Of a stretch of 64,000 nucleotides of DNA, positions 52,916 to 61,639 are shown piece by piece. Below the pieces are notes generated by a model. That model made no database searches and was not told the origin of the DNA. It saw only the letters and a list, made by a program, of their open reading frames with translations. Position 1 is the first letter of the stretch, and the number at the start of each line of letters is the position of its first letter. The position numbers and the translations under genes were made by a program. The stretch is from the NCBI GenBank assembly GCA_039888615.1, contig JBDQQS010000009.1; one strand, 5' to 3'. The stretch comes from Flavimaribacter sp039888615 (lineage in GTDB: Bacteria > Pseudomonadota > Alphaproteobacteria > Rhizobiales > Rhizobiaceae).

Positions 52916-53431
52916 ATGCGGATAGTCTACACAGTCGGATATGAAGGAACGGACATTGAGCGCTTCGTTGCAACTTTGAAAGCAGTCGGGGTGCAGTGTT
53001 TGGCAGATGTACGAGCAATTCCAAATTCCCGCAAAAAGGGGTTCTCAAAGAGAAAACTTGCGGCCCGTTTGGAGGCCGAGGGTATTGAGTATATGCACTT
53101 CCAGGCGCTGGGTGACCCAAAGCCTGGCAGAGAAGCCGCCCGGTCAGGACACTATGATCTATTTCGTGCTATATACGATGCTCACCTCGATTCCGATGCA
53201 GCTCAGGCGTCTATTCGTGGATTAACGACGGTGGCTGGAGAGATGGTAACGTGCCTTCTTTGTTTCGAGCGGGACCCCACGACCTGCCACAGGTCTGTCG
53301 TCGCGGAAGAGATGTCGCAACGAGTCGGGTTAGAAGTCTTTAATCTCTACGGCGACGATCCGGAGCGCTATGTCCGTAACAGCCACAAATTGCCGCGTTA
53401 CGATTCTTGTGAAGGCGCTTCCGCAGCCTAG
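52916..53431 (+). CDS. DUF488 family protein
   Basis: A 171-aa protein of the DUF488 family. The conserved N-terminus YTVGYEGTDIERFVATLK, LADVRAIPNSRKKGFSKRKLA, and the C-terminal Cys/His-containing block LLCFERDPTTCHRSVVAEE are all present. DUF488 function is unknown. The start at ATG 52916 places the first strand at the N-terminus; the ATG at 52901 is also in frame. Its last 62 nt overlap the start of the next gene in another frame, a sign of tight coupling. Confidence 0.8.
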   Translation: MRIVYTVGYEGTDIERFVATLKAVGVQCLADVRAIPNSRKKGFSKRKLAARLEAEGIEYMHFQALGDPKPGREAARSGHYDLFRAIYDAHLDSDAAQASIRGLTTVAGEMVTCLLCFERDPTTCHRSVVAEEMSQRVGLEVFNLYGDDPERYVRNSHKLPRYDSCEGASAA

Positions 53432-54149
53432 CAAGAAGTACGGAGAAACAGTCTGCTGTGCAGGTCTCACCTCGAGCGGACAATGGAAACGACTGTATCC
53501 CATTCGTTACCGCCACCTCGCAGGTGAGACTGCCTTTGGCCGCTGGAATATTATTACCTACCGCTATCGCCCACCTATCCATGACAGGCGTGCTGAAAGC
53601 TGTGCTGTAGAAGAAGATAGCATAAAAATTGTTGGACAGATGCCGGAAAAAGAGCGTGCCAAACGGCTGAATCCGCTAATCCTACCTTCGGTGTCGGAAG
53701 CAGCGAGGCTTGGTCGTTCTTTGGCGCTGATCCGTCCGACGAATACACATTTCTTCCATCGCCAAAAATCTGCTGAGGAGATAGCTGAGGAAAAGGAAGC
53801 ATTTGCTAAGGCTGCCCGGCAAGGATCGCTGCTGGACAGAGAACTAGAGACATTGGAGCCAACACCACATGTCTTCAAATTTCGCTTCAAGGATGCGGAA
53901 GGAGAACATGTCTATACCAATGGCGACTGGGAGGCCCATGCTATGTTTTATAGGGGGCTACAGCGTAGGAAATCTGCCACCGAAGTGTTAGATTGGATGG
54001 ACCATACGTTCAACGTTGTCTACCCACAAAAAGGTATGGCGTTCGCTGTGGGTAATATAGCAAAGCGACCTCAGACGTGGCAGTTATTGGGAGTCATTCG
54101 GTTAGACGAACTGCCAGAATACGAGATCGCACAAGGCAAGCTCTTTTGA
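53370..54149 (+). CDS. Uncharacterised DUF488 partner protein
   Basis: A 259-aa soluble protein. It begins with a conserved-looking block VTILVKALPQPSKKYGETVCCAGL and WKRLYPIRYRHL, followed by FGRWNIITYRYR, then a charged region (AEEIAEEKEAFAKAARQGS), FKFRFKD, and a C-terminal VYPQKGMAFAVGNIAKRPQTWQLLGVIRL. No catalytic motif is recognised. The only plausible start is 53370, inside the DUF488 gene, so the overlap is 62 nt. I recall similar pairs with DUF488 in scattered genomes, consistent with a mobile two-gene module (inference). Confidence 0.65.
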   Translation: MSVTATNCRVTILVKALPQPSKKYGETVCCAGLTSSGQWKRLYPIRYRHLAGETAFGRWNIITYRYRPPIHDRRAESCAVEEDSIKIVGQMPEKERAKRLNPLILPSVSEAARLGRSLALIRPTNTHFFHRQKSAEEIAEEKEAFAKAARQGSLLDRELETLEPTPHVFKFRFKDAEGEHVYTNGDWEAHAMFYRGLQRRKSATEVLDWMDHTFNVVYPQKGMAFAVGNIAKRPQTWQLLGVIRLDELPEYEIAQGKLF

Positions 54150-54190
54150 AATATGATAATTAAAATATGATATCAAATTAGGTAAAATTT

Positions 54191-54206
54191 GTTAAAATAT
54201 TTTAAC
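54191..54206. terminator. AT-rich palindrome between convergent accessory genes
   Basis: GTTAAAATATTTTAAC is a perfect 16-bp palindrome in the 92-nt gap between the convergent stops at 54149 and 54242. It may act as a weak bidirectional terminator. The gap is almost entirely A and T. Confidence 0.4.
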
Positions 54207-54241
54207 TAGCAATATAATTGAATCTATATTCAAAATATATA

Positions 54242-54853
54242 CTATGACCTCTTAGAATAAATTGTTTTATTAGATCTATTTTTTGATACTTGCTTCGATT
54301 TGGGCTTTAAGGGTTCTTCTTCGTCAACAATAAGTTGGCCATTATCATCAATGTCGTCCAAATCGAGGATATTAAGTTCATTTGCTCTGATCACCAAAGC
54401 TTGCCATTTCCTTTCTTGGACTTTTCCTTCAAGATACGCACACTTCACAACATAATAAGGATTATAAAATACAGCAAAAGAAAGGTCCCCCAGCGGACCG
54501 ACTTGTAGCTCGATAAAGCCAAGGTCCGCTAAACGCTGAACTCGATCTTTCCACGTCCTTAATGCTCGCTGGCCCTCGAAGCCGGCGTGAAACGCCATTT
54601 CTTCCGGACGATTAAGTGTCAGGAATTGCTCTTCGCGCAATCGGGCCCACATTTCTAGGTATGTACGGCTAACAGGATAACCCTTGCCAGACATATCATC
54701 CATGATACTCAACATGAGAGGCATTATACGAGGAAGTGCAACCCACCCCTCATTATCCATGTGCCAAAGCAAATTTTCATCCAGCTTTGGCCAGAGTTTT
54801 CCGCGTGCTTCCAGTTGTCGTTTAAGTATCGTTCTGTGCGCGCGTTTTGCCAT
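54242..54853 (-). CDS. Uncharacterised accessory-region protein, possible winged helix
   Basis: A 203-aa basic protein with a charged, disordered tail (DEEEPLKPKSKQVSKNRSNK). The middle (LRTWKDRVQRLADLGFIELQVGPLGDLSFAVFYNPYYVV) has the helix-then-wing pattern of winged-helix proteins; WVALPRIMPLMLSIMDDMSGKGYPVSRTYLEMWARL precedes it. This suggests a DNA-binding or replication-related role, but no family is recognised. The start ATG has AAAGAACACA in front (GGAAAGAAC), a moderate ribosome-binding site. It is convergent with the DUF488 partner. Confidence 0.6.
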   Translation of the reverse strand: MAKRAHRTILKRQLEARGKLWPKLDENLLWHMDNEGWVALPRIMPLMLSIMDDMSGKGYPVSRTYLEMWARLREEQFLTLNRPEEMAFHAGFEGQRALRTWKDRVQRLADLGFIELQVGPLGDLSFAVFYNPYYVVKCAYLEGKVQERKWQALVIRANELNILDLDDIDDNGQLIVDEEEPLKPKSKQVSKNRSNKTIYSKRS

Positions 54854-55615
54854 TGTGTTCTTTCCATTGGTTGGTGGGATCGACTTTGGAGGTCGATCCC
54901 ATTCGCAGATAGCTCATCATACACCTCGACAAGGTAGGACTTTAGGAAGATCAGCCGGGTTTGGACCCTCGGCCGCATCCTTGCCTCTGCGATAATTCAA
55001 ATATGACGCATTAATCATGTAAAGTCGAATGCTAAGTTCGGGTATTCTCTCCGCCTTTACCGCTCTAAATCGGCATTTTCAGAACCTGAATTGGAATATT
55101 CATGTCAAACTCAAAACTTAAGATGGAAAATGTATGCAAATAGCATTGGCTAACTAGTTCTTATAACTAGGTTATTTTCTTTTTTTACAGTGTCGAGGTC
55201 TCGGTTTTTATGGTTTCGTGGTATCTCGGTATCAGGTGCGGGGGAGTGTGAGGGGGCGTGATTGCTTTTCGGAATACCAAATAATCCTAGAGCGATATAT
55301 TATCTTAAATCCACTATCTTCCCACCTCATCCAGAAAAACGTCAACTTACGCCCCTGCCGCATTGGTTTTCAATGCGCATACGTAACGTCGCGAAGCAGT
55401 CTGATATGGTTTTGGAGGATAAAATTGGGGTTGGCTCTAGAGGCGCGTAGCATGAGCTCCGTCTTCGCCGCGCGCCGATGGCGCATCTACGTTCAGGCCC
55501 GCAGACACGCTTCCGCCCCATCCGACAATCCCGCCCACCCTGTTACGTTCGCCACAGACGGCTCTCACCTGCAATGGAATGCTGCGATCCTCGACAACGC
55601 GTAAGGAAAGGAGCC
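54854..55615. other. Gap at the right edge of the AT-richer region
   Basis: About 760 bases. The first ~550 are AT-rich without a supportable gene. From about 55.44 kb composition returns to GC-rich. An open frame at 55218-55604 spans the compositional break, has no recognisable domain and is rejected. No tRNA, integrase or direct repeat was found. Confidence 0.5.
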
Positions 55616-55930
55616 ATGTCCGCCACCGTGCTTTCCATGCTGTTTGCGCATCTGCTCTGCAACGCTCTTGCCGCGGAACAGCCCCTGCCGCCGAGAGAGG
55701 CCACTTTCTGCTCGGCGAATTTCGAGACCCTGAAGGTCGGGCTCAATCCCGACCTGACGATGGAGGCGTTCGCCCGAATGGACGCCCGGGAAAGGGCGCA
55801 GGCGAGCGTCGAGTCGTACCGCCATTACCGGATCATGGTGCGGGAGAACGCGCACCTCGTTGCCGTGATGCAGACAAGCATCGCCCCGCTGGTCAAGGGC
55901 GAGGCCGTCGCCAGCCTCGGCGAGTATTGA
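55616..55930 (+). CDS. Small predicted secreted protein of unknown function
   Basis: A 104-aa protein with a predicted signal peptide (TVLSMLFAHLLCNALAAE). The mature part has two Cys-free helices rich in Met, Ala and Arg (AFARMDARERAQASVESYRHY) and no known domain. The start is the ATG behind AAGGAAAGGAGCC, a good ribosome-binding site. No operon partner is apparent. Confidence 0.6.
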   Translation: MSATVLSMLFAHLLCNALAAEQPLPPREATFCSANFETLKVGLNPDLTMEAFARMDARERAQASVESYRHYRIMVRENAHLVAVMQTSIAPLVKGEAVASLGEY

Positions 55931-56042
55931 TCAACCAGCCGAACCGGGGCGGCCAGGCGGCCGCCTCTGCGCATGTCGGGTTCAGGCGCCGGGAAGCCGG
56001 CGAAGGCGCCGCCTTCAGCTTTCGTGTCGCTACAACCACCCC

Positions 56043-56747
56043 TCACCCTCGCTCCACCGTCGCCTCCCGCTCTCCCGCCCACGTAAACACCCACGTATCG
56101 CCCTGCCGCACGTTCTGGACCATGTGCGGGCGGAAGGCCGCCAGGCAGCAGCCGTTCGGGTGGCGCGCTGACGGGTAGAGGAGGCCGTTGCCGCCGGCGG
56201 CAAGCACGTCGCGCGCGAGCGCCTGGCCGGCGGGATAGGCCACCGCCGGGTCTGCGCCGAGAGCGTCGTCGCCGTCGTGTCCGTGGAGATCGTGGAAGCG
56301 GGCTGTGAAGCCGGCCAGCAATTCACGGTAGGCCGTGACGTTGTCGAAAACGCCGGTGGCCTCCAGTTCGCGCGTCAGATGCCAGCAGACCTCGGCCTGC
56401 GCGGTGGCGACCGCTGTTTCGCCGTATGCCGCATACCATGCGCCGCGCTCCGGGCCGTTGAAGCGATTGCCGGTCGCGCGCGTGTAGCAGAAGGCGGCGT
56501 TGACATAGGTCCAGCCATAGCCGGCGGCCTGGTTAAGCAGTTCGGCCGGGTCGAGACCGCCCGGAACCGGAAACCGGGGCGCGCGGCGCGCTGAGGTGAG
56601 GCCCTCAAGCTCCTCAAGAATGGCGAGATCGGCCGCGTCGTCGGCAAGCGGGGTCAGGGCCGGTTCGTCGATATAGGCCGTCGAGATGAGGCGGATTGTG
56701 GCGGGGTCGGTAAAGTCGCGCAGGCCGAGATCGGCGGCGCGGATCAC
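56043..56747 (-). CDS. RES-domain toxin of a type II toxin-antitoxin system
   Basis: A 234-aa RES-family protein. Members of this family degrade or modify NAD+. The family residues are visible as GNRFNGPERGAWYAA (Arg), the Glu in TAVATAQAEVCWH, and the Ser/Asn region GLLYPSARHPNGCCLAAF. The start is GTG 56747, overlapping the antitoxin stop as GTGA. Expression should follow the antitoxin, as usual for this pair. The longer frame from 56813 lies inside the antitoxin gene and is not used. Confidence 0.87.
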   Translation of the reverse strand: MIRAADLGLRDFTDPATIRLISTAYIDEPALTPLADDAADLAILEELEGLTSARRAPRFPVPGGLDPAELLNQAAGYGWTYVNAAFCYTRATGNRFNGPERGAWYAAYGETAVATAQAEVCWHLTRELEATGVFDNVTAYRELLAGFTARFHDLHGHDGDDALGADPAVAYPAGQALARDVLAAGGNGLLYPSARHPNGCCLAAFRPHMVQNVRQGDTWVFTWAGEREATVERG

Positions 56748-57157
56748 ATGCCGCCCCTGAGCGCGTCGATGTGCTGGCGCACCCGCATCATCGCCGGAAT
56801 GCCGCCTTCGCACATGATTTCGACGGGGGTCTTGCCGCCGAAGCCCGGGCCGGTATTGGCGGTCTTCGGCCAGCCATGGGTGAGCGGGCCGTTGAAAAGC
56901 AGGCGCAGCCCCTTGTAGAGCCCGACGATGAGGCTCGCCCGCGTGACCTTGTCCTGATCGAGCACGCCGCGATAGGCGCCCGCCTTCATGCGGCTCCAGG
57001 TGGCCGGCGGCACGTCGAACAGGGCCGCGGCCTCGCGGTTGCTGAGCCGCCAGGCCTCCATTGCGCGCACCACCGCCTTGACGATCGCGGCAATCCTGTC
57101 GCGCTCGATCGCCGGATGCATGGCGTCCTGGTCGTTGGCAATGGCTGGCCCGGACAT
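56744..57157 (-). CDS. Xre/MbcA/ParS-type antitoxin
   Basis: A 137-aa antitoxin with an N-terminal helix-turn-helix (WRLSNREAAALFDVPPATWSRMKAG) and a C-terminal MbcA/ParS toxin-binding domain (LIVGLYKGLRLLFNGPLTHGWPKTANTGPGFGGKTPVEIM). The ATG at 57157 with AAGGAG seven bases upstream is chosen. It neutralises the RES toxin and probably represses its own promoter through the palindrome just upstream. The two genes overlap by 4 nt. Confidence 0.88.
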   Translation of the reverse strand: MSGPAIANDQDAMHPAIERDRIAAIVKAVVRAMEAWRLSNREAAALFDVPPATWSRMKAGAYRGVLDQDKVTRASLIVGLYKGLRLLFNGPLTHGWPKTANTGPGFGGKTPVEIMCEGGIPAMMRVRQHIDALRGGM

Positions 57158-57185
57158 GGCGTTCTCCTTATGATGTACCAATATA

Positions 57186-57197
57186 TATCATATGATA
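57186..57197. promoter_or_regulatory. Palindromic operator of the RES/Xre operon
   Basis: TATCATATGATA is a perfect 12-bp palindrome 29 nt upstream of the antitoxin start, within an AT-rich stretch that probably also holds the -10 region. Autoregulation through such a site is usual for Xre antitoxins. Confidence 0.55.
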
Positions 57198-57317
57198 AGA
57201 TTTGCAAGAGGGGCGGGTTTGTTTCGCCGTGACGGCGCCTGCAACTGGCCGAGCTATTGCGTGGGCGATCCGAACGCCTGTCGCCTGCGTAAGAGAGGGT
57301 GGATGCTAGGAGCCGCC

Positions 57318-57881
57318 ATGCATTGGGTTTTGAACGCCATTGAAGAGGTGCTGCCGGTCGTGACCTTCGTCGCGCTGCAGCAGCTTGTGAGCTTCACCGC
57401 CGGGCTGGCGGTGATGACGGCGCTCGTCGTCTGCCTGCTGGCGCTCGCTTATGCGACCGGGCGCAAGCCGCCGCGCTTTGCCGTGGCGAGCAATATCGCG
57501 TTGCTCGCCTTTTCCATTCCGGGCATCGTCACCGGCGACGCCGCCTGGTTTCAGGTGTCCGACACGCTGCTCGACGGGTTCGTGGCGCTGCTTTTGCTGG
57601 GCAGCCGGGCGGTCAACTATCCGCTGTTGAAGGTGCTGTTCGACCGCGTGTTTGCGATCACCGACGAGGCCTGGCGGATCCTGTCGCTTCGATGGGGCGT
57701 GCTGCTGCTTGTGCTCGCCTGTCTTAACGAGATCGTGCGGAGGGGCTATTCCGAAGACGTGTGGACCTGGTACAAGCTCGCCTCCACGCTGCTTATCCTC
57801 GCCTTCGGCTGCTACCAGTTCACGCTGTCGGCGCGCATGCGGATACCGGAGGAATCCAACCGGCTGGGCCTAAGACGCTGA
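57318..57881 (+). CDS. YciB/IspZ-like inner-membrane protein
   Basis: A 187-aa polytopic protein with about five hydrophobic helices. The IspZ/YciB family features are seen in LLLGSRAVNYPLLKVLFDRVFAITDEAWRILSLRWGVLLLVLACLNEIVRR. In E. coli the homologue acts at the septum/envelope. This copy diverges at its N-terminus and is preceded by an in-frame ATG (57303); 57318 has GGAGCCGCC. It may be a second paralogue of the usual ispZ. Confidence 0.75.
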   Translation: MHWVLNAIEEVLPVVTFVALQQLVSFTAGLAVMTALVVCLLALAYATGRKPPRFAVASNIALLAFSIPGIVTGDAAWFQVSDTLLDGFVALLLLGSRAVNYPLLKVLFDRVFAITDEAWRILSLRWGVLLLVLACLNEIVRRGYSEDVWTWYKLASTLLILAFGCYQFTLSARMRIPEESNRLGLRR

Positions 57882-57912
57882 TTTGGGGCGGGCGCGGCGG
57901 GAGCGGCCGAAA

Positions 57913-59127
57913 TCAGAAGCCGACGCGCGCCAGGCCGTCTTCCAGCTGCTTGCGAAAGCTTAATTCCGTGAACGGAAAGGCCGTGAAGAACTGTTGGCGA
58001 TTTGCATCCGGCCGGCGGGCGCGAACCTCGGCGCTCCAGTGGCGCGCCTCCTTTTCCTTGCCGGCGAGCGCGCAGGCGACGGCCGCGATCATCAGGACGA
58101 GATGGTGGGCGCCCGGCGCGCGCGCCGCATGTTCGGCCTCGACGACGGCCTGCGCGATGTCGGCGTTGCGCAACAGACCGAAGGCGCGCACGCTGTAGAT
58201 GGCGTATAAAAGCGGATCGAGCGGGCTCAGATCCTGCGCCCGCGTGGCCGTTTCGATGGCGTTTGACGCCTCGCCGCGTATGGCGTCGGCGAAGGCCAGC
58301 GAATAGTGGCCCTGCGCGAAGTTGGGGCTGAGCGCGACCGAGCGCTCAAGCCAGCTCAGGCCGCCGGCGGGATCGCCCTCAAGCCAGAACGAACGCCCCA
58401 TGGTGAGATTGCAGAACGGATCCAGCGGATCGATCTCCATGCTGCGCTCGGCGTGGCGGCGCGCATCGGCGATCGCCGCCGGCGTGTCCGGCTTGTATTG
58501 CAGGAAGGCGTCCTGAAAGCGGGTGAAGGACAGACCCGCATGGGCGCGCGCGAAGGCCGGATCCTGGGCGATCGCGCGCCTGAACAGACCGGAGGCGGTC
58601 TCGTTGTCTTCCTGCGAGAAGCGGAACATGTGGCGCAGGCCAAGATGGTAATTGGCCCAGGCGTCGAGATCCTGCGCCGCGCCGGACCGGATGTGGTCGG
58701 CCTCGTTCTGGGGAATGTAGATCTCCAGCGACGACACCACGCGGGTGACGATCTCGTGGCGGACCTCCTGCAGGGCTTCGGGGCGGACCTCGAAACGGTC
58801 TGCCCAGATGACTTCGCCGGCCGCGCAGTCCGAAAGCTCGATGGTGATGGCGATGACCTCGCCCAGCCGCTCGATCATGCCGCACAGCGCGTAGCGGACG
58901 TTCAGTTGCCGGCCGATCGCGTCGAGATCGGGAACCGGGGCGCGGAAGCGGAACGCCGTGCCACGCGCGATCACCCGGATCCAGCGCAGCCGCGACAGCG
59001 CCTGGATCAGCTCGTGCGGCAGGGCCTCGCAGAGCACGCGCTCGAGCCCGGTCGGGATCAGGCTGTCGAACGGCAGGACCACGATCGATGGCCGGCCTTG
59101 GTTTTGTGGGTCAGCTTGCAGCATCAT
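57913..59127 (-). CDS. TolB-like/TPR protein without DNA-binding domain
   Basis: A 404-aa protein. Residues ~14-110 form the TolB-like segment (SIVVLPFDSLIPTGLERVLCEALPHELIQAL, RVIARGTAFRFR, VRYALCGMIERLG). About residues 150-390 are tetratricopeptide repeats (AHAGLSFTRFQDAFL, GGLSWLERSVALSPNFAQGHYSLAFA). It matches the C-terminal two thirds of the SARP-type regulator at 5293-7176 in layout, but the N-terminal winged helix is absent and no in-frame upstream sequence supplies one. It may be a sensor/adaptor acting with a separate regulator. Confidence 0.75.
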   Translation of the reverse strand: MMLQADPQNQGRPSIVVLPFDSLIPTGLERVLCEALPHELIQALSRLRWIRVIARGTAFRFRAPVPDLDAIGRQLNVRYALCGMIERLGEVIAITIELSDCAAGEVIWADRFEVRPEALQEVRHEIVTRVVSSLEIYIPQNEADHIRSGAAQDLDAWANYHLGLRHMFRFSQEDNETASGLFRRAIAQDPAFARAHAGLSFTRFQDAFLQYKPDTPAAIADARRHAERSMEIDPLDPFCNLTMGRSFWLEGDPAGGLSWLERSVALSPNFAQGHYSLAFADAIRGEASNAIETATRAQDLSPLDPLLYAIYSVRAFGLLRNADIAQAVVEAEHAARAPGAHHLVLMIAAVACALAGKEKEARHWSAEVRARRPDANRQQFFTAFPFTELSFRKQLEDGLARVGF

Positions 59128-59294
59128 GAAGGCTCGACAAAGTCGGTGTCCGAAACGACACGGTCATCAGAAACGATTTTACAGGGTAATGTCTCTTCGC
59201 GGTACCATTACTTTCATTCGCGTTTTTACGAGAAACGGCGTTCTGTTTTGTGTGGGAAATGCCACCATTATTTTCAGAAAGTCTTTGGACCGGC

Positions 59295-60149
59295 ATGAAT
59301 TCGCGCGCGACAGTGTATGGTGACGCAACGGCGGCGGGAGGTTTGCGATTGAAAGACCGGTTGACGGGTTGGGCGCAGGACGCCGCCGATATCGCCATGG
59401 CGATGATACCGAGACGGACGCCGGACGCGGAGGCGGTGAAGCGCTGCCGCATCGTCGCCCATCGCGGCGCCCACGACTACAATCGCGCGGCGAAGGAAAA
59501 CACGCTCGAAGCGTTCGAGCTGGCGCGCGCGGCGGGCGTGTGGGGCGTGGAGACGGACATACGCTGGACCGCGGATCTGACGCCGGTGATCTGCCACGAT
59601 CCCGATACGGCGCGGGTGTTCGGCAAGGACGCGCGGCTTTGCGACGTCAGTTTCGAGGAATTGCGCGCGGCTGTTCCCGCCGTGCCGTCGGTCGCCGAGG
59701 CGATTGCGCGGTTCGGCGGCAGGCTGCACCTGATGCTGGAGCTGAAGGCGGAGCGCTTTCCCGATATCGGGCGGCAGAAGGCGATACTGGCGGAGCATCT
59801 TGCGGGGCTTGCGCCGGGCGCGGACTACCACATGATGGCGCTCGACCCGGATCTGTTCGAGACGTTCGACATCCAGCCGCGGCAATGCTGCCTGCCCGTG
59901 GCGATGACGAACATGGCCGCGATCAGCCGCCGGACGCTCGGGCGACCCTATGGCGGCGTGACCGGCCACTACCTGCTGTTGACCGATGCGATCAAAAGGC
60001 GGCACGAAGCGGCCGGACAGAAGGTCGGGACAGGTTTCGTGAAATCGCGCAACTGTCTCTATCGCGAGATCAACCGCGGCATGGAGTGGATCTTCTCCAA
60101 CGACGCGGTCGCCATACAGCGGATGCTGGACAGCGTCACAGCGCTGTGA
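59295..60149 (+). CDS. Glycerophosphodiester phosphodiesterase
   Basis: A 284-aa GDPD enzyme releasing glycerol-3-phosphate from phospholipid head-group diesters. The active-site set is complete: IVAHRGAHD, ENTLEAFELA, GVETDIRWTADLTPVICHDP (Glu, Asp, His), and LELKAERFPD. There is no obvious signal peptide, so it is probably cytoplasmic. It would work with UgpBAEC, but it is 10 kb away and unlinked. The ATG at 59295 is likely; 59250 is also in frame. Confidence 0.87.
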   Translation: MNSRATVYGDATAAGGLRLKDRLTGWAQDAADIAMAMIPRRTPDAEAVKRCRIVAHRGAHDYNRAAKENTLEAFELARAAGVWGVETDIRWTADLTPVICHDPDTARVFGKDARLCDVSFEELRAAVPAVPSVAEAIARFGGRLHLMLELKAERFPDIGRQKAILAEHLAGLAPGADYHMMALDPDLFETFDIQPRQCCLPVAMTNMAAISRRTLGRPYGGVTGHYLLLTDAIKRRHEAAGQKVGTGFVKSRNCLYREINRGMEWIFSNDAVAIQRMLDSVTAL

Positions 60150-60207
60150 CGGACGGCCCGCCGCGTCGCAGCCGTCTTTCGGCCGGGGTGTGCGCCTGCA
60201 GCGGGGA

Positions 60208-61425
60208 TCACCGGGTCTCGAACACGTCGTCCAGCCAGTCGAGGACGCGCCGGTTGAGAAGCGAGCGGTTGCCCATCTCGCAATGGCCGTCCGCGCCTTC
60301 CGCCGCGGTGAAACGGATCAGCGTCTTCGGGCATGTGAGCGCATCGAGAAACGCGCCGGCGCCGGCCGCCAGTCCGTCATTCTCCGCCTGGGTGATGAGC
60401 GTCGGGCAGCGGATGAGTTCGGCGCGGCCGTCCATTGTGAAGAGTTCGGCGGAGGCGAACCAGCTGCGCATGTCATTGACGCCGTGAACCCAGAAGCCGC
60501 GCTGGACGACTTTCCAGTTCAGCGTAGGATTTGCGCGGATGAACGCGTCCAGCCGGTCGATCTGCGCCTGATCCAGCGCGCTCAGATTCTGCGCCGCTTC
60601 GCGCGGTATATCCAGCAATTGCATCGCCGCGGCCCGGAAGCCTTCCGCGATGCCCCAGGTTCCGGGATCGGCGATCAGCGCGGCAATGCGCGGTTCGCCG
60701 GACGCGCCGCGCGGCGCGAGATGCCCCCCGAGGCTCCATCCGGAAAGCGCGATGCGATCCGGATCGACGAGCGGCAGCGTTTCGGCGAAATCGACCACCG
60801 CCCGGATGACGACTTCCCAGTCGGGCCGCAGGGGAATGTTGCGTTCGTAGAGCATGGCGCCCTGGCCCGGACCGTCGAAGAGCAGGCTGTGATAGCCACG
60901 CCGCGACGCCGCCACGGCGGACGCGAAATACATGTCGGTAATGGTGGCGTCGTAGCCGTTGTTGAAGATGATCAGCGGCCGGGTCTGCGTCTCGAAACCT
61001 TCCGCCGCCACGAAATATGCAGGCATGGACGATCCCTCGAAAGGGATGGCCAACGGCGCGGCCGGATGTGGACCGAGCCCGAGGCCCCTGTCGAGCGCAG
61101 CCGTTTGCTTGCGGAAGGCGGCGACGAGGCGCGGATCGACCGGGGCGCCGTAGATCGGGTGAAAGGACGCCGCGTGGAAAGCGCTGGCGCGCAGATAGAG
61201 CGCGCGCGCACTTGCGGAGTGTCCCTTGGCGAGGGTCGCATCGGCTTCGCTGGTCAGTCGGTCGCCGGCGGCGTTCCATGCGTCGTAAAAGGCGCTGTCG
61301 TCTCCGTCGCCAATCGCCTCGGCGACGGCCCGTACCTCGCCGAAATCCGCCCCGCCATAGGGAATCCAGGCGATCGGCCAGGCGCCGAACTCCTCGTGCA
61401 TGGCGTCCCGGAACAGGCTGTTCAT
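60208..61425 (-). CDS. Alpha/beta hydrolase (FrsA/DHPON-hydrolase-like)
   Basis: A 405-aa hydrolase. An N-terminal helical cap (about residues 1-125) precedes the alpha/beta fold. The nucleophile elbow is IALSGWSLGGHLAPR (Ser). The late Asp is in TQAENDGLAAG and the late His in GADGHCEMGN. The layout resembles 2,6-dihydropseudooxynicotine hydrolase and FrsA-like proteins, which cleave C-C or ester bonds. The ATG at 61425 with GGCGGAGCAAGCC is chosen. Its substrate is unknown. Confidence 0.8.
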   Translation of the reverse strand: MNSLFRDAMHEEFGAWPIAWIPYGGADFGEVRAVAEAIGDGDDSAFYDAWNAAGDRLTSEADATLAKGHSASARALYLRASAFHAASFHPIYGAPVDPRLVAAFRKQTAALDRGLGLGPHPAAPLAIPFEGSSMPAYFVAAEGFETQTRPLIIFNNGYDATITDMYFASAVAASRRGYHSLLFDGPGQGAMLYERNIPLRPDWEVVIRAVVDFAETLPLVDPDRIALSGWSLGGHLAPRGASGEPRIAALIADPGTWGIAEGFRAAAMQLLDIPREAAQNLSALDQAQIDRLDAFIRANPTLNWKVVQRGFWVHGVNDMRSWFASAELFTMDGRAELIRCPTLITQAENDGLAAGAGAFLDALTCPKTLIRFTAAEGADGHCEMGNRSLLNRRVLDWLDDVFETR

Positions 61426-61639
61426 GGCTTGCTCCGCCGGCTGGTCGCGGGCGGGAGCGGCGACCGCGGTCCGTGAGCATGCATGAAGGAAATGTTCATT
61501 GCCGGATCCCCGGGTGTTGCATATGGCCCGCAGCCGCGAACCCGCGTGTGCGCCAGCGCCGGCGATTCTATCGTGCTTCCGGCGGCGCCGGTCAAGAGGC
61601 GTCACTTCATTTCGTCTTGCCCGGGTCGGGGGCCGGGAC

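Noticed and set aside
55218..55604. 128-aa frame at the right border of the accessory segment
   Set aside because: Spans the AT-rich to GC-rich break, has no recognisable feature and no good ribosome-binding site.
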